IMG/VR virus record: IMGVR_UViG_3300048592_001406
Span: 1 to 47,166 of that record
Length of the DNA: 47,166 nucleotides
Source: a virus
Reading direction: 5' to 3' (one strand)
The position numbers and the translations under genes were made by a program. Below the pieces are notes generated by a model. That model searched no databases, was not told the DNA's origin, and saw nothing but the letters and a program-made list of their open reading frames with translations. This document shows positions 23,923 through 32,498 of the stretch, one piece after another (the stretch's first letter is position 1; each line of letters begins with the position of its first letter).

Positions 23923-25017
23923 CTAGAACACCACCGTTCCGGTCTTGATGGCCTTCGGCACGAACAGGGCGGGAATGCCGTTGTGGATGCCCTTGAGCTC
24001 CACGCCGCTGGGATCGTCGACCGGCTTGGGCCAGAAGTAGCCTCCCTGGCGAAGCGCCTGCGGTCCGCCGGTGTATTCGGTGACCACTTCGGAGCCCTCG
24101 TAATAGGCCAGCCAGTCCGGGCCGGGATCGGGCAAGAACGTCGCTTGCGTGTCGGCAATCAGCTTCGTGGTGGTGTAGCTGCTGCCGACGTCGAGCACTT
24201 CGTTGATCACGTGCCACTTGAGCCACGGGATGCCCTTGAGCACGATCAGGAAGTCGGTCGTCCCTTCGATCTGGTCGAATCGCTCGAACACGGTGTTGGC
24301 CGTACCGGCCAGCGCCTTGACGGCCGTGTTATTGAGCACGTTGCTCATGCCGATGGAGTTGATCAGCACGTGCTGCAACGGCATGCCGTGATCGATTTCC
24401 ATCTGGGCGTTGATCTCGTCGATGTGCCCCGGAATGTCCGTAGCGGCGTTGTCCCAGCTGGCGGCGATGATGCCTCCCAGGTTGCCCAACGACGCCGCCG
24501 GAATTTGAAAGTTGATCGTCTGCGTGCCGCCGCTGAAATCGTGGAACAACAGGTCGCCGGAGCGGCTGTACGTGTAACTGCCGCGGAGCATGGCCGCCAC
24601 CTGGAACTCGCGCAGGTTCGTGAACCGCTGCTTCAGGGTCCGCTCCTGGCGGTTGATGTAGTTGATGCCGCGCCCGTCGAGCACGCCGACGGGTCCGCCG
24701 ATCGAGCGCAGGTTGTGCACCTTTTCATGCAAGATCAGCACGGTTTCGGCCGCGCGAGGAAACGCCCCGCGGACCTCGCCGACGGGGTTGGCTTCGATCC
24801 GCGCCGACGGCTGGCCTGGGTGGCGCGCCGTGGCGACCTTGCGGATATCGTCGTAGATATCCCAAAAGAAGTCGCGCCCGCCGAAGCCTTCGACGTTGGG
24901 GCCGCCCAGCCCCATGCCGAAGAAATTCTGCAAGCGCGTATTCCGCACCTTGAGGCGACTGATCGCCTTGTTGACTGCCTTCGGATTGAGAACATCACCG
25001 AGGGTGAGAGTTGCCAC
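23923..25017 (-). CDS. Major capsid protein (lambda gpE-like)
   Basis: A 364-residue HK97-fold major capsid protein of the lambda gpE type (length about that of gpE, 341). Recognisable parts are the N-terminal LQNFFGMGLGG, the DFFWDIYDDIRKVATARHPG region, the ERTLKQRFTNLREFQVAAML helix with RGSYTYS, and the C-terminal TTKLIADTQATFLPDPGPDW followed by YYEGSE. It assembles the icosahedral shell. The start is GTG at 25017 with GGAG ten nt upstream. It follows the decoration protein by a 127-nt gap with a hairpin and is followed by a terminator, an arrangement that fits high expression. Confidence 0.9.
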   Translation of the reverse strand: MATLTLGDVLNPKAVNKAISRLKVRNTRLQNFFGMGLGGPNVEGFGGRDFFWDIYDDIRKVATARHPGQPSARIEANPVGEVRGAFPRAAETVLILHEKVHNLRSIGGPVGVLDGRGINYINRQERTLKQRFTNLREFQVAAMLRGSYTYSRSGDLLFHDFSGGTQTINFQIPAASLGNLGGIIAASWDNAATDIPGHIDEINAQMEIDHGMPLQHVLINSIGMSNVLNNTAVKALAGTANTVFERFDQIEGTTDFLIVLKGIPWLKWHVINEVLDVGSSYTTTKLIADTQATFLPDPGPDWLAYYEGSEVVTEYTGGPQALRQGGYFWPKPVDDPSGVELKGIHNGIPALFVPKAIKTGTVVF

Positions 25018-25073
25018 TTGTGTTTTTCTCCGGCCGTCCGCCTGGCTGAAATCCGCATGGTTTGCAGCAGCTT

Positions 25074-25094
25074 GCCCGGCTGCGGTCGCCGGGC
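25074..25094 (-). other. Hairpin in the leader of the capsid gene
   Basis: A perfect 7-bp stem, GCCCGGC/GCCGGGC, with a GACCGCA loop lies 57 nt before the capsid start. No T run follows, so it is probably not a terminator. It may stabilise the capsid message or mark a processing site. Confidence 0.4.
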
Positions 25095-25144
25095 TTTCGG
25101 GTCGCGTTCCCTAGCTGCCTTGGTCCCTTCCGTGGTCAACCTCT

Positions 25145-25927
25145 CTAGGCGACCGTTGCCGTGGTCCCGCCGAGATTCAGCACGAGCCACTTGAGCGTAC
25201 CGGCTGCGGTGTACACGGCGGTGGCGATCGCACAACTGCCGATCTTCTGGCCGGCCGTGTTGAACGTGACGGAGTCGGCGGCGGCATCTCCCTTGTGCAC
25301 GATGTCGTCCGCCGAGCCAGCCGACAAAATCGCCATATCGGCGTCTGCCGTCTGCGCGAACATGAACGACAGGCCAACCGCCGGCGCCGGCAAGGTGAAG
25401 TTGGCCGCCGCCGTGGCCAGAAACAGCGTGCCGTTGTCGGCGGCCACAACGGTATAGTGGGTCGCCTTGGGCGCCACTTGCCGCGGCCGCAACAGGAAGC
25501 CGGCGGCGCACGGCACGTCATCGTCGAAGATGAAGCGGCCGGTGGCCGTCATCTGCGCCCGGGCCTGCGCGTCGACGTTCACCAGGCCTGCGGCGCGCAA
25601 TCGGCCGCCGACCAGGATGCTGGCAGTCCGGGCCACGGCGGTACCGGACGGATCGAGCATGTTGAGCCCCTCCAGCAACACGCCCTCGGCGAACTGAGTG
25701 CCGTCAGTGGCGTCGGGATCATAGGCGTAGTACAGCCCGTCCGAATCCTTCTTGCCCAGAATCAACCCGGCGCGGAGTTGCGTGGTGGGGGTGTTGCCGC
25801 TGTCGACGGCTGCCGAGCCGATGACAACGCCCTCTTCCACCATCTGCTCGCGGCGCCCCCACAGGATGTTTCGCTCCGCGGTTTCATTCGCGGCCGCGAT
25901 ACCGGGCTGAATGCCGTACAAACTCAT
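25145..25927 (-). CDS. Head decoration protein (gpD-like) with extra beta domain
   Basis: A 260-residue protein. Residues ~50-150 match lambda gpD-type decoration proteins (EGVLLEGLNMLD, SGTAVARTASILVGGRLRAA, DAQARAQMTATGRFIFDDDV). Residues ~160-255 add a second beta domain (TVVAADNGTLFLATAAANFT, LPAPAVGLSFMFAQ) like the fibre-head motif in the plus-strand protein at 28363-29289. Decoration proteins cap capsid trimers and stabilise the shell; the extra domain would be displayed on the outer surface. It precedes the capsid gene and follows the protease, the canonical order. Ordinary gpD is about 110 residues, so this one is more than doubled. Confidence 0.8.
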   Translation of the reverse strand: MSLYGIQPGIAAANETAERNILWGRREQMVEEGVVIGSAAVDSGNTPTTQLRAGLILGKKDSDGLYYAYDPDATDGTQFAEGVLLEGLNMLDPSGTAVARTASILVGGRLRAAGLVNVDAQARAQMTATGRFIFDDDVPCAAGFLLRPRQVAPKATHYTVVAADNGTLFLATAAANFTLPAPAVGLSFMFAQTADADMAILSAGSADDIVHKGDAAADSVTFNTAGQKIGSCAIATAVYTAAGTLKWLVLNLGGTTATVA

Positions 25928-25993
25928 ATTGGTGGCCCTCGTATTGTTGAAAGGCTGTCGTTGGTGAATCGTGACTCGGACGCCGCGCGCCCG

Positions 25994-27328
25994 TTAAACG
26001 CCGATCGGCTGATTGAACCTGGCGGTCTGGGCCTCCGCGATTTCGTCGGCCCTGGCGTCGTCGATATCTTCACCGGGCTTCTTCGGAGGCTGGAAAAACG
26101 CCTCGCCCTTGGGATGCTGATCCTCGGCAGTGCCAGGCAGGGCATCGAGCGAGAATTGCCGCGCCGGAAACATCGCGTCGTCCGGGAATGCCTCCTCAAA
26201 AATCTCCGCCAGGTCGGCGAGGTCGAACGTCTTGGCGAACTTCCCGTCGGCGGAAAACTGCATCGCCTTGCCAGACGTGAGCAGCTCGTAGGCGTGCGGC
26301 GTGATCGCGCGGCGGTTCACCAGGCCCTTGAGCTTGTCGGCGGCCAACTGTGCCTTGAGGGTCACCAGTTCCGCCACGGCGGCGGGCAGCTTCGCTACGT
26401 CATCCACGCTGAACAGCATGGCCGGCGGCGTCTCTTCGATCGCGCCCTTGAGGTCGCCGCCGTCTCGATCCTGCTTGGCGGCGGCCTGTTCGTCGGCCTT
26501 CTGCTTGGCAGCGCTGGCCGTCATCAAGGCCGTCAACAGCCGTTCGACGAGGTTCTCCATCGTCGTACCAGCCGGCAGGGCAAAGCCATGCTCGGTCAGA
26601 TGAGCCAACAGCGCCTCGAACTGCTGCATTTCCTGCAGGTTCGTCTGCGGCATGTCCGGGTTCTCCGGCTCGGCCGGCGGCTCCGGTTGCTTGGGCGGAT
26701 CCGCGTCTCCCTTGGACTCGACGGGAGTGTCATCGGTGTTCTTGCTGGCCGCGTCGTCGTCGCGCTCTTCATCGTCGAACGCCATATCGTCCTCCATGTC
26801 AGCAAGCGAAAACTGGACGGGACCGGCGAAAGAGCCCTCGCCCAGCTTGAGAATGTCTGACTGATTCGGGTTACGAGGGCGATGCGTCACAGCGACGTGC
26901 CCCAGAGTGAACGGATAGAGGCCGCCGACGCCGTCCTGCCACAGCGGTCGCAGTTCCGGCGAGGTGAATTTCAGGCTGCCGTTTGCGAACTGCTCGGCCG
27001 TCTGGGGGTCGGTGACCTCCAGCTCGTAGCCCAGCGCACCGTCGGCGTCCTGAAAGATGTCCGCCAGGTAGCCGCGGCTGTTTTCCAGCTCCAGCGCTTT
27101 TTTCTCGCGTTCGCTCAGCGTAGCGGTGAACACGGAGAATTGCCGCGGCTGCCCTTCGGAGCTGCCAGGCGCTGCATGCTCCAACAATAGCGGCGGCCGG
27201 TAGCCGGCGGCGATGAGTTTGCGCGTGCCTGCGACGTACAACCCCAGCTCTTCGCCGGTGAGTTGTTTCTGGACGCCCGAGAACTTGTATCGGGCTGGCT
27301 TCAAGGCCGTCTGACGGAATGCTGCCAT
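25994..27328 (-). CDS. Prohead protease/scaffold (Mu gpI-like)
   Basis: A 444-residue Mu gpI-like protein that combines a head-maturation protease (residues ~1-165) with a scaffold. The core segment SLKFTSPELRPLWQDGVGG and the following LYPFTLGHVAVTHRPRNP are typical; Ser123 and His144/His149 are candidate catalytic residues. After an acidic linker (~176-200) and a Pro-rich segment (~205-228), a helical scaffold follows (~230-390). The motif Q-F-S recurs at residues 63, 172, 357 and 391, and a related LFS at 305, placing several between blocks as expected for self-cleavage sites. It is the first gene of the head operon, upstream of decoration and capsid genes. Confidence 0.8.
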   Translation of the reverse strand: MAAFRQTALKPARYKFSGVQKQLTGEELGLYVAGTRKLIAAGYRPPLLLEHAAPGSSEGQPRQFSVFTATLSEREKKALELENSRGYLADIFQDADGALGYELEVTDPQTAEQFANGSLKFTSPELRPLWQDGVGGLYPFTLGHVAVTHRPRNPNQSDILKLGEGSFAGPVQFSLADMEDDMAFDDEERDDDAASKNTDDTPVESKGDADPPKQPEPPAEPENPDMPQTNLQEMQQFEALLAHLTEHGFALPAGTTMENLVERLLTALMTASAAKQKADEQAAAKQDRDGGDLKGAIEETPPAMLFSVDDVAKLPAAVAELVTLKAQLAADKLKGLVNRRAITPHAYELLTSGKAMQFSADGKFAKTFDLADLAEIFEEAFPDDAMFPARQFSLDALPGTAEDQHPKGEAFFQPPKKPGEDIDDARADEIAEAQTARFNQPIGV

Positions 27329-27483
27329 AGCTCGCTGCGGGATGGCGCCATAGCCACGTGGTTCGTATGCAGGCCACTTTCCCCCGCGCGGGCCAATCCC
27401 GACAACCTAGTTTTTAGTCACCGGCACTTTTAGGCTCAAAACCAAGTTCTTACTTTCCAACGACTCGGAAGGGGTTTTGGCCT
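27329..27483. promoter_or_regulatory. Divergent promoter region of head operon and tail-fibre island
   Basis: This 155-nt gap must hold promoters for the minus-strand head operon and the plus-strand fibre genes. It is AT-rich in the middle. Reading minus, TTGAGC then 17 nt then TAAAAA is a weak sigma70-like pair. The 13-mer at 27408-27420 is repeated before the terminase gene. Confidence 0.45.
27408..27420. repeat. 13-bp direct repeat, copy 1 (TAGTTTTTAGTCA)
   Basis: The same 13 bases in the same orientation occur at 34540-34552. Both copies lie in short intergenic regions upstream of the starts of minus-strand virion/packaging genes, suggesting a shared operator or promoter element. Confidence 0.6.
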
Positions 27484-28290
27484 ATGGCCGGCTCATTGTC
27501 CGCATACCTGGAGCGCAAGCTCCTGGATCATTTTTTCAAGGTGGCCTCGTTCGGAGTGCCCGCCAACCTGTACGTCGGCCTGTCGACTGCCGATCCCTTG
27601 GACGACGCCAGCGGCAATGCCGAGCCGGGGGCCGGCGCCTATGCCCGCGTGCTCTGCAACACGTGGGATTCGGCGGCCACCAGCACCGGCGCCGCGCGGA
27701 CTGCCAACGCGGCGGAGATCGCGTTTCCGGAAGCGACCGCCTCTTGGGGCACGGTGACCCACTGGACCATTTGGGACGCCTCCAGCGGCGGCAACATGCT
27801 CTGGCACGGCACACTCGACACGAGCCGCGCGGTGGGCACCGGCGACGTGCCGACGTTTGGCATCGGAGATTTGGACTTGTCTATTTCGGGCAAGTTCAGC
27901 GATGCCGTCCATGAGGACATGCTCGATCACGTGATGAAGGTGTTGGCCATGAGCGTGCCGACCAACATCTACATCGGCCTGTCCACTGCCGACCCCGCGG
28001 CCAACGGTGGTTCGATTGCCGAGCCGGTGGGCAACGGCTACGCCCGCAAGGCGTGCAACACATGGAACGCGGCCAGCAACAGCGGCGGGGTCGGAGTGAC
28101 CGCCAACACGTCGGCGGTAGACTTCGACGAGGCTAGCGGTTCGTGGGGCACGATCACCTGGTTTTCGCTGCACTCGGCGGCCAGCGGCGGCACGTACTAC
28201 GGCCGCGGTCAGCTCACCAGCTCCCGGCTGGTCAACACCGGCGACATTCCCCGCTTCAAGGCCGGTGAGATCGATTGGACGGCGGAATAG
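27484..28290 (+). CDS. Tail-fibre/structural protein with tandem duplicated domain
   Basis: A 268-residue protein made of two tandem copies of one ~130-residue beta domain (residues ~5-138 and ~140-268). Shared blocks are VPANLYVGLSTADP / VPTNIYIGLSTADP, GAYARVLCNTW / NGYARKACNTW, and SWGTVTHW / SWGTITWF. Single-copy versions of this domain occur in phage tail-associated proteins. It opens the plus-strand island. The ATG at 27484 has GGAAGGGG upstream. It probably forms part of a tail fibre or a capsid-surface decoration. The duplication is protein-level, about half identical, so it is old. Confidence 0.75.
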   Translation: MAGSLSAYLERKLLDHFFKVASFGVPANLYVGLSTADPLDDASGNAEPGAGAYARVLCNTWDSAATSTGAARTANAAEIAFPEATASWGTVTHWTIWDASSGGNMLWHGTLDTSRAVGTGDVPTFGIGDLDLSISGKFSDAVHEDMLDHVMKVLAMSVPTNIYIGLSTADPAANGGSIAEPVGNGYARKACNTWNAASNSGGVGVTANTSAVDFDEASGSWGTITWFSLHSAASGGTYYGRGQLTSSRLVNTGDIPRFKAGEIDWTAE

Positions 28291-28362
28291 CTGTGGCTCG
28301 GAGCCTCGTTACGTGTGCACTCTCTTGAACCGCCGGCTCAGAGTGCCGGCGGCGGAGCAATC

Positions 28363-29289
28363 ATGAAGATCGCCGATCGCGTCAAAGAAACCAGCACCAC
28401 CACAGGCACGGGCACGCTCAGTCTGGCCGGAGCAGCCAGCGGCTTCGAGGCGTTCATGGACCGCTTCGCCTCGGGCGACTCGGTGTTCTACTATATCGCC
28501 CACCAGTCGGCCGACGAGTGGGAGTGCGGCTACGGCACCATTACCGATGCCACTCCCGACACGCTCAGCCGCAACGTGATCGCCAGTAGCAATGTCAACG
28601 CGCTGGTCAACTTCTCGGCCGGCACCAAGGACGTGTTCTGTTCATTGCCGGCGCGATTCGTGAGTGCCCACTATCGGGCGCTCTCCGCCACGGCCACGCT
28701 CGATGACTTCGACCGCGTCGTGTCGATCGCCAACACCGCGGCGGCCACCATCAACTTGCCTACGGCTGTCGGCCGCGCCGGCAAGCAGTACACGATCATC
28801 AAAACCAACTCGGAGAACCTGGTCACCGTCGATGCCAATGGCACGGAGACGATCAACGGCGAGACGACGTATACGCTTTCCGTGCAGCATGCCTGCCTGC
28901 ACCTGGTCAGCGACGGCGTGAACTGGCTCATCGAAGGAGGACCGGCTGAGCGGACCTACGAGGGCTTTGTCGCCGTGGCGGACGACACGCCGACCGCGAT
29001 TTTGACGATCCCGATTGAGACGCATTCGGCAGTGATGATCGAGTATAAGGCCGTGGCCACCGAAGACGGCGGCGGCTCCGGGCATTGGTGGCGTTATGCA
29101 TTCTGCGAGCGACTGGCTGGAGACGCGTCGGTGCACCTCGATGGCGAGATCGGCAATAACGTCAACGGCATGCTGACGGGCATCTCGGCTGCCGCCTCGG
29201 GTGGCAATGTGGTCCTCACGATCACCGGCAACGGCATGAACCCGTCGCAATGGGTCTGCAAGGCCGCCGTCACCAAAGTGAAGAGGTAG
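28363..29289 (+). CDS. Tail fibre protein
   Basis: A 308-residue protein. The N-terminal ~75 residues (MKIADRVKETSTTTGTGTLS, GDSVFYYIAHQSADEWECGY, TDATPDTLSRN) are a common phage tail-fibre attachment domain. The middle (~95-190) is a beta block (VSIANTAAATINLPTAVGRA, LVTVDANGTETINGE) of the type found in fibre heads and also in the decoration protein. The last ~100 residues may bind the receptor. The ATG at 28363 has GGAG five nt upstream and is preferred over the first ATG at 28315. It lies 72 nt after the duplicated-domain gene and 3 nt before the LamG protein. Confidence 0.75.
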   Translation: MKIADRVKETSTTTGTGTLSLAGAASGFEAFMDRFASGDSVFYYIAHQSADEWECGYGTITDATPDTLSRNVIASSNVNALVNFSAGTKDVFCSLPARFVSAHYRALSATATLDDFDRVVSIANTAAATINLPTAVGRAGKQYTIIKTNSENLVTVDANGTETINGETTYTLSVQHACLHLVSDGVNWLIEGGPAERTYEGFVAVADDTPTAILTIPIETHSAVMIEYKAVATEDGGGSGHWWRYAFCERLAGDASVHLDGEIGNNVNGMLTGISAAASGGNVVLTITGNGMNPSQWVCKAAVTKVKR

Positions 29290-29292
29290 CCC

Positions 29293-32229
29293 ATGCCCGG
29301 CTTCGGCGCGATCGGCGAGACTCCGCACGGAGCAGTGCCTGCCAGTACGGGAGGTGGCAGCGGCGGACCTGTTTCGCTGTCCGGCAATGCGGCGGGATCT
29401 CTAGACAGCCAAGGAATCTTGTCGCTGGCTGTGAACTTGACCTTCGGCGTCATCCATGTCTGGAAAATGGAAGATCCGGACGGCACCGACCAGATCTGTG
29501 AAATCACGGCCGCGGCACTACACACAACCACTGCCATTGGTACCGTCGGCAGCGGAAAATTCGGGCAGTCGCTGCAACTGCACGAGGGAGGTCTGACCGG
29601 CCTCGCTGACGCCGCCGACGCCGACATCGACATGGATTTCTCCGCCTCGTCATGGACGATGGCCGCCTGGGTGAGAATGTCCACCGTCTCAGCGGCGACA
29701 ACACCGCTCTGCGGTAAGTTCTCCAACTCGACCCTCTATGATTACGAGTGGTATCTTTCCGCGACGCGCGCCGGCGCGGGGCCGAGCTACACATACAACC
29801 TCACCGCCCACAACGTCAACACCAGCTACTCTGAGTTCGCGGGCTCGTCGGGCATTGCTCCCCTGACATCCGGCGCATGGTGCTTGCTGATCGTGAAGGC
29901 CGACTTGACCGCGGGCGAAATGTCGACCCGCGTCAACAATGATTCGTCGCCGGGGGTAATTCCGTACGCAGGCGTTCCGAATCTCGGAGTACCGTTCCGG
30001 CTAGCGTTAACTGAATGGGACGAGCTGATTTTCTGGAACCGGGCCTTAAGTGCCGACGAAGAGGCGGCGCTCTGGAACGGCGGCGACGGGATCGAGTGGC
30101 CCTTTGCAGCCGACGATTTAAGCGGCTCGGCCGAGGGCCTGTTTTCCAGTTCTGCATTTCTCGCGGCAAGCGTTCCGGTGTCCGCCTCGGGTGAAGGTGT
30201 GTTCGACTCGGTCGGCCGCTTGAGCTTCTCGTCCTACCTGCTCTCCGGTCAGGCCGATGGCGCGTTTGACACCCCCGGCGCGGACCTGACGACCGACGAG
30301 GTGGGCTTGACCGGCCACGCCGACGGGGTGTTGGCCAGCACGGCCACCATCGTCCTCGACCCCCTGGGCTTGTTTGGCGCGGCGGAGGGTGTCTTTGCCT
30401 CGACTGCCTCTGCGTCCATCATCAGCGGCCTTACCGGCTCCGCGGCAGGCGTTCTTTCCGCTACGTCGCTCCTATCGTTCTCTCCATTGACCCTCACGGC
30501 GAGCGCCGAGGCGGTGACAAGCGCCCGCGTCTCCATGCTCCTCCTGGTGAATTTCATGCTCGACTACGATTCCGCCAACGGCGGCCTGTTTACTCACGTC
30601 GGCAAGGCTGCCAAGCACTACAACCTCCAGCGCACCGACGGCCGCGACCTGAGCGCCGACCTGACGGATCTGATCGAGCCTTTCCAGGCCGCCGACCTGG
30701 ACCTGCTGGTGGACGGCCTGGCCGGTACCGTCGAATCGTGGTCGCAGCAGCACGTCCAGCGGCGGGCCGAGTTGGCGGCCTTGGCTACGGCGCGGCTACA
30801 ACTGCGGGAGGAAGTGCTGGAGGAAATCGGCGCGGTGAGCGAGGACATTACCGAGGTGTTGCCGCTGCTGCATCACCAAATGATCCTCGATGGCGAGACT
30901 CTCGACCGTTCGACGGTGACCATCGGCGGCGTCAACTCCGGCGGAGACAACAGCCTCAACACCGGCAACGGTCGCGTGCTGACCACCACGCTGCTGGATG
31001 GCGTCACTTCGCCTGGCCGACGGCCTGGCCTCTCCATGCTGGCCTGCCCGGACTATCGGCGCGTGCGATCGGAGCTGGCCAACACGACCGAGACGATGCT
31101 GCTGGTGTGCACGCGCGACGCGGCCACCGACGGCATCGACGAGGGCTCGGAGAGCTTTCGCTGGACGGGCGGCGTCGAGCATACCCAACACGGCATCGAG
31201 ACCAACGAGGGGAGCGGCGACATCGCCGAGTTCACCGTTGCCAATGCCGCCGGGCTGCTAGCGAATACAGATTTCGAAGCGGCCGAAGTGGCGCATACGC
31301 CCGATAGCTGGGATGTGGACGCCGGCACGGCTGGCACCGATTTCACGCTCGCGACTACCAGCGGCGAGTTCTGGCACGGCGATCGGGGGCTCAAGTTCGC
31401 CGCGGCTGGTTTGGGCGGCACGCTGAGCCAGACGTTTACCGGTCTGGGGACAAGCATCGTCGGCAATCGCATGTACCTGCTGGGGGCCTGGGTCAAGTCG
31501 GCCGCCGCCGCCAGCACGTCGCGCTTCCGGCTGCGGTGCAAGGGGACCGGCTACACTCCGCTGACTCCGGTGCCGCAGATCCAGACCTATGCGCTCGATG
31601 GCACTGGCCTGGGTGGCACCTACACCGTCGCACTGCTCGGACAGACCACGGCGGCCATTGACGTCGCGGCGTCCGCCGCGGCGGTGCAAGCGGCGATCCG
31701 GGCCTGCACCGGCCTGGAGTGCGTCACCGTTACGCGGTCCGGCAGCGCGCCGAATTACACGTATACGCTCACGCTCTATAACGTGCCGGGCGGCTCGGCC
31801 ATCGGCAGCGACGATACCACGCTCATGACCGGCACGGGCGCCGGCATCACCTGGAGCATCACGCAAGCGGTGGTGGACGGCGAGGAGATCGACCTGCAAG
31901 CCGATCAGCTGCCGACCGGGTGGGCGTTCCTGTTCGCTTGGGTGACCATGCCCGACACGTTTCCCGAGGACTTCGAATTGCAACTGGTAGTCAGCACGCC
32001 AGACGAACATCTGTACGTCGATGACCTGGTGTTGGCGGAAGTCCAGTATGGGGCGGGTATCGGCATGCAGATCGTCCGCGGGTCGACCGGCTTTGTCCGC
32101 GAGGATCGATTCACCTTCGACGTCACCAACGACGATGCGGGGGTGATCCAGAAGTTTTGCCGGCAGGTGTGGGGTTTTCAGTTCCCCAGCTCGGCCACGC
32201 CGAGCATTGCGGATGCGCTGGCGATATGA
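29293..32229 (+). CDS. Large LamG-domain tail fibre/adhesin
   Basis: A 978-residue surface protein. Residues ~50-265 form a LamG/concanavalin-like domain (VGSGKFGQSLQLHEGG, SWTMAAWVRMST, WDELIFWNRALSADEEAALW), likely binding a glycan. Residues ~276-410 hold about six short tandem repeats. Residues ~420-600 are helical and unassigned (HVQRRAELAALATARLQLRE). Further beta domains follow (~655-960), one resembling a carbohydrate-binding jelly roll (NTDFEAAEVAHTPDSWDVD). GAGG lies six nt before the ATG. It ends the plus-strand island and overlaps the convergent gene at 32178 by 52 nt. It is the best candidate for host receptor recognition. Confidence 0.75.
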   Translation: MPGFGAIGETPHGAVPASTGGGSGGPVSLSGNAAGSLDSQGILSLAVNLTFGVIHVWKMEDPDGTDQICEITAAALHTTTAIGTVGSGKFGQSLQLHEGGLTGLADAADADIDMDFSASSWTMAAWVRMSTVSAATTPLCGKFSNSTLYDYEWYLSATRAGAGPSYTYNLTAHNVNTSYSEFAGSSGIAPLTSGAWCLLIVKADLTAGEMSTRVNNDSSPGVIPYAGVPNLGVPFRLALTEWDELIFWNRALSADEEAALWNGGDGIEWPFAADDLSGSAEGLFSSSAFLAASVPVSASGEGVFDSVGRLSFSSYLLSGQADGAFDTPGADLTTDEVGLTGHADGVLASTATIVLDPLGLFGAAEGVFASTASASIISGLTGSAAGVLSATSLLSFSPLTLTASAEAVTSARVSMLLLVNFMLDYDSANGGLFTHVGKAAKHYNLQRTDGRDLSADLTDLIEPFQAADLDLLVDGLAGTVESWSQQHVQRRAELAALATARLQLREEVLEEIGAVSEDITEVLPLLHHQMILDGETLDRSTVTIGGVNSGGDNSLNTGNGRVLTTTLLDGVTSPGRRPGLSMLACPDYRRVRSELANTTETMLLVCTRDAATDGIDEGSESFRWTGGVEHTQHGIETNEGSGDIAEFTVANAAGLLANTDFEAAEVAHTPDSWDVDAGTAGTDFTLATTSGEFWHGDRGLKFAAAGLGGTLSQTFTGLGTSIVGNRMYLLGAWVKSAAAASTSRFRLRCKGTGYTPLTPVPQIQTYALDGTGLGGTYTVALLGQTTAAIDVAASAAAVQAAIRACTGLECVTVTRSGSAPNYTYTLTLYNVPGGSAIGSDDTTLMTGTGAGITWSITQAVVDGEEIDLQADQLPTGWAFLFAWVTMPDTFPEDFELQLVVSTPDEHLYVDDLVLAEVQYGAGIGMQIVRGSTGFVREDRFTFDVTNDDAGVIQKFCRQVWGFQFPSSATPSIADALAI
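30115..30515 (+). repeat. Six degenerate ~20-residue repeats in the LamG fibre
   Basis: Units begin LSGSAEGLF, SASGEGVF, LSGQADGAF, LTGHADGVL, LFGAAEGVF and LTGSAAGVL, spaced 20-22 residues apart. Each has a Gly-x-(A/G)-x-G-hydrophobic core followed by Ser/Thr/Ala. They may form a stalk or short beta-solenoid between the lectin-like domain and the rest. Confidence 0.75.
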
Positions 32230-32498
32230 GCGCGTCTCGGCAGCAGCCATAACGCGCGCTGCTGGTCCCAGGTTGGATGGTGCAGCGCCGCCTGGTAGAC
32301 GCCTCGCTGGCCGTCGGGCGCGCTTACGTTGTCGATCGATAGCGCGCCAAAGAAACCACTGTCGAACAGGGCGCCGGAAAATCGCTGCGCGGCCTCATGA
32401 TCGATGAGCTGATGCAGATCCTGATTGAACAGTTGCAGGATCACCGCTGGCTTTCCATCGAGGTAGTACGTGCCGACCATGGAGAGGCGGGAGATCAT
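32178..32498 (-). CDS. Small hypothetical protein after terminase
   Basis: A 106-residue protein (MISRLSMVGTYYLDGKPAVI at the start) of unknown function, mixed alpha/beta, without TM. Its ATG overlaps the stop of the terminase gene (TGATG), so it is translationally coupled to TerL. The last 52 nt run antisense to the end of the LamG fibre gene. No motif is recognised. Small proteins in this position often act in packaging or as head accessories. Confidence 0.55.
   Translation of the reverse strand: MISRLSMVGTYYLDGKPAVILQLFNQDLHQLIDHEAAQRFSGALFDSGFFGALSIDNVSAPDGQRGVYQAALHHPTWDQQRALWLLPRRAHIASASAMLGVAELGN

Noticed and set aside
23983-26860. Plus-strand open frames of 403 and 521 codons opposite capsid, decoration and protease genes
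   Set aside because: Antisense shadows without start signals; the minus-strand genes carry family motifs.
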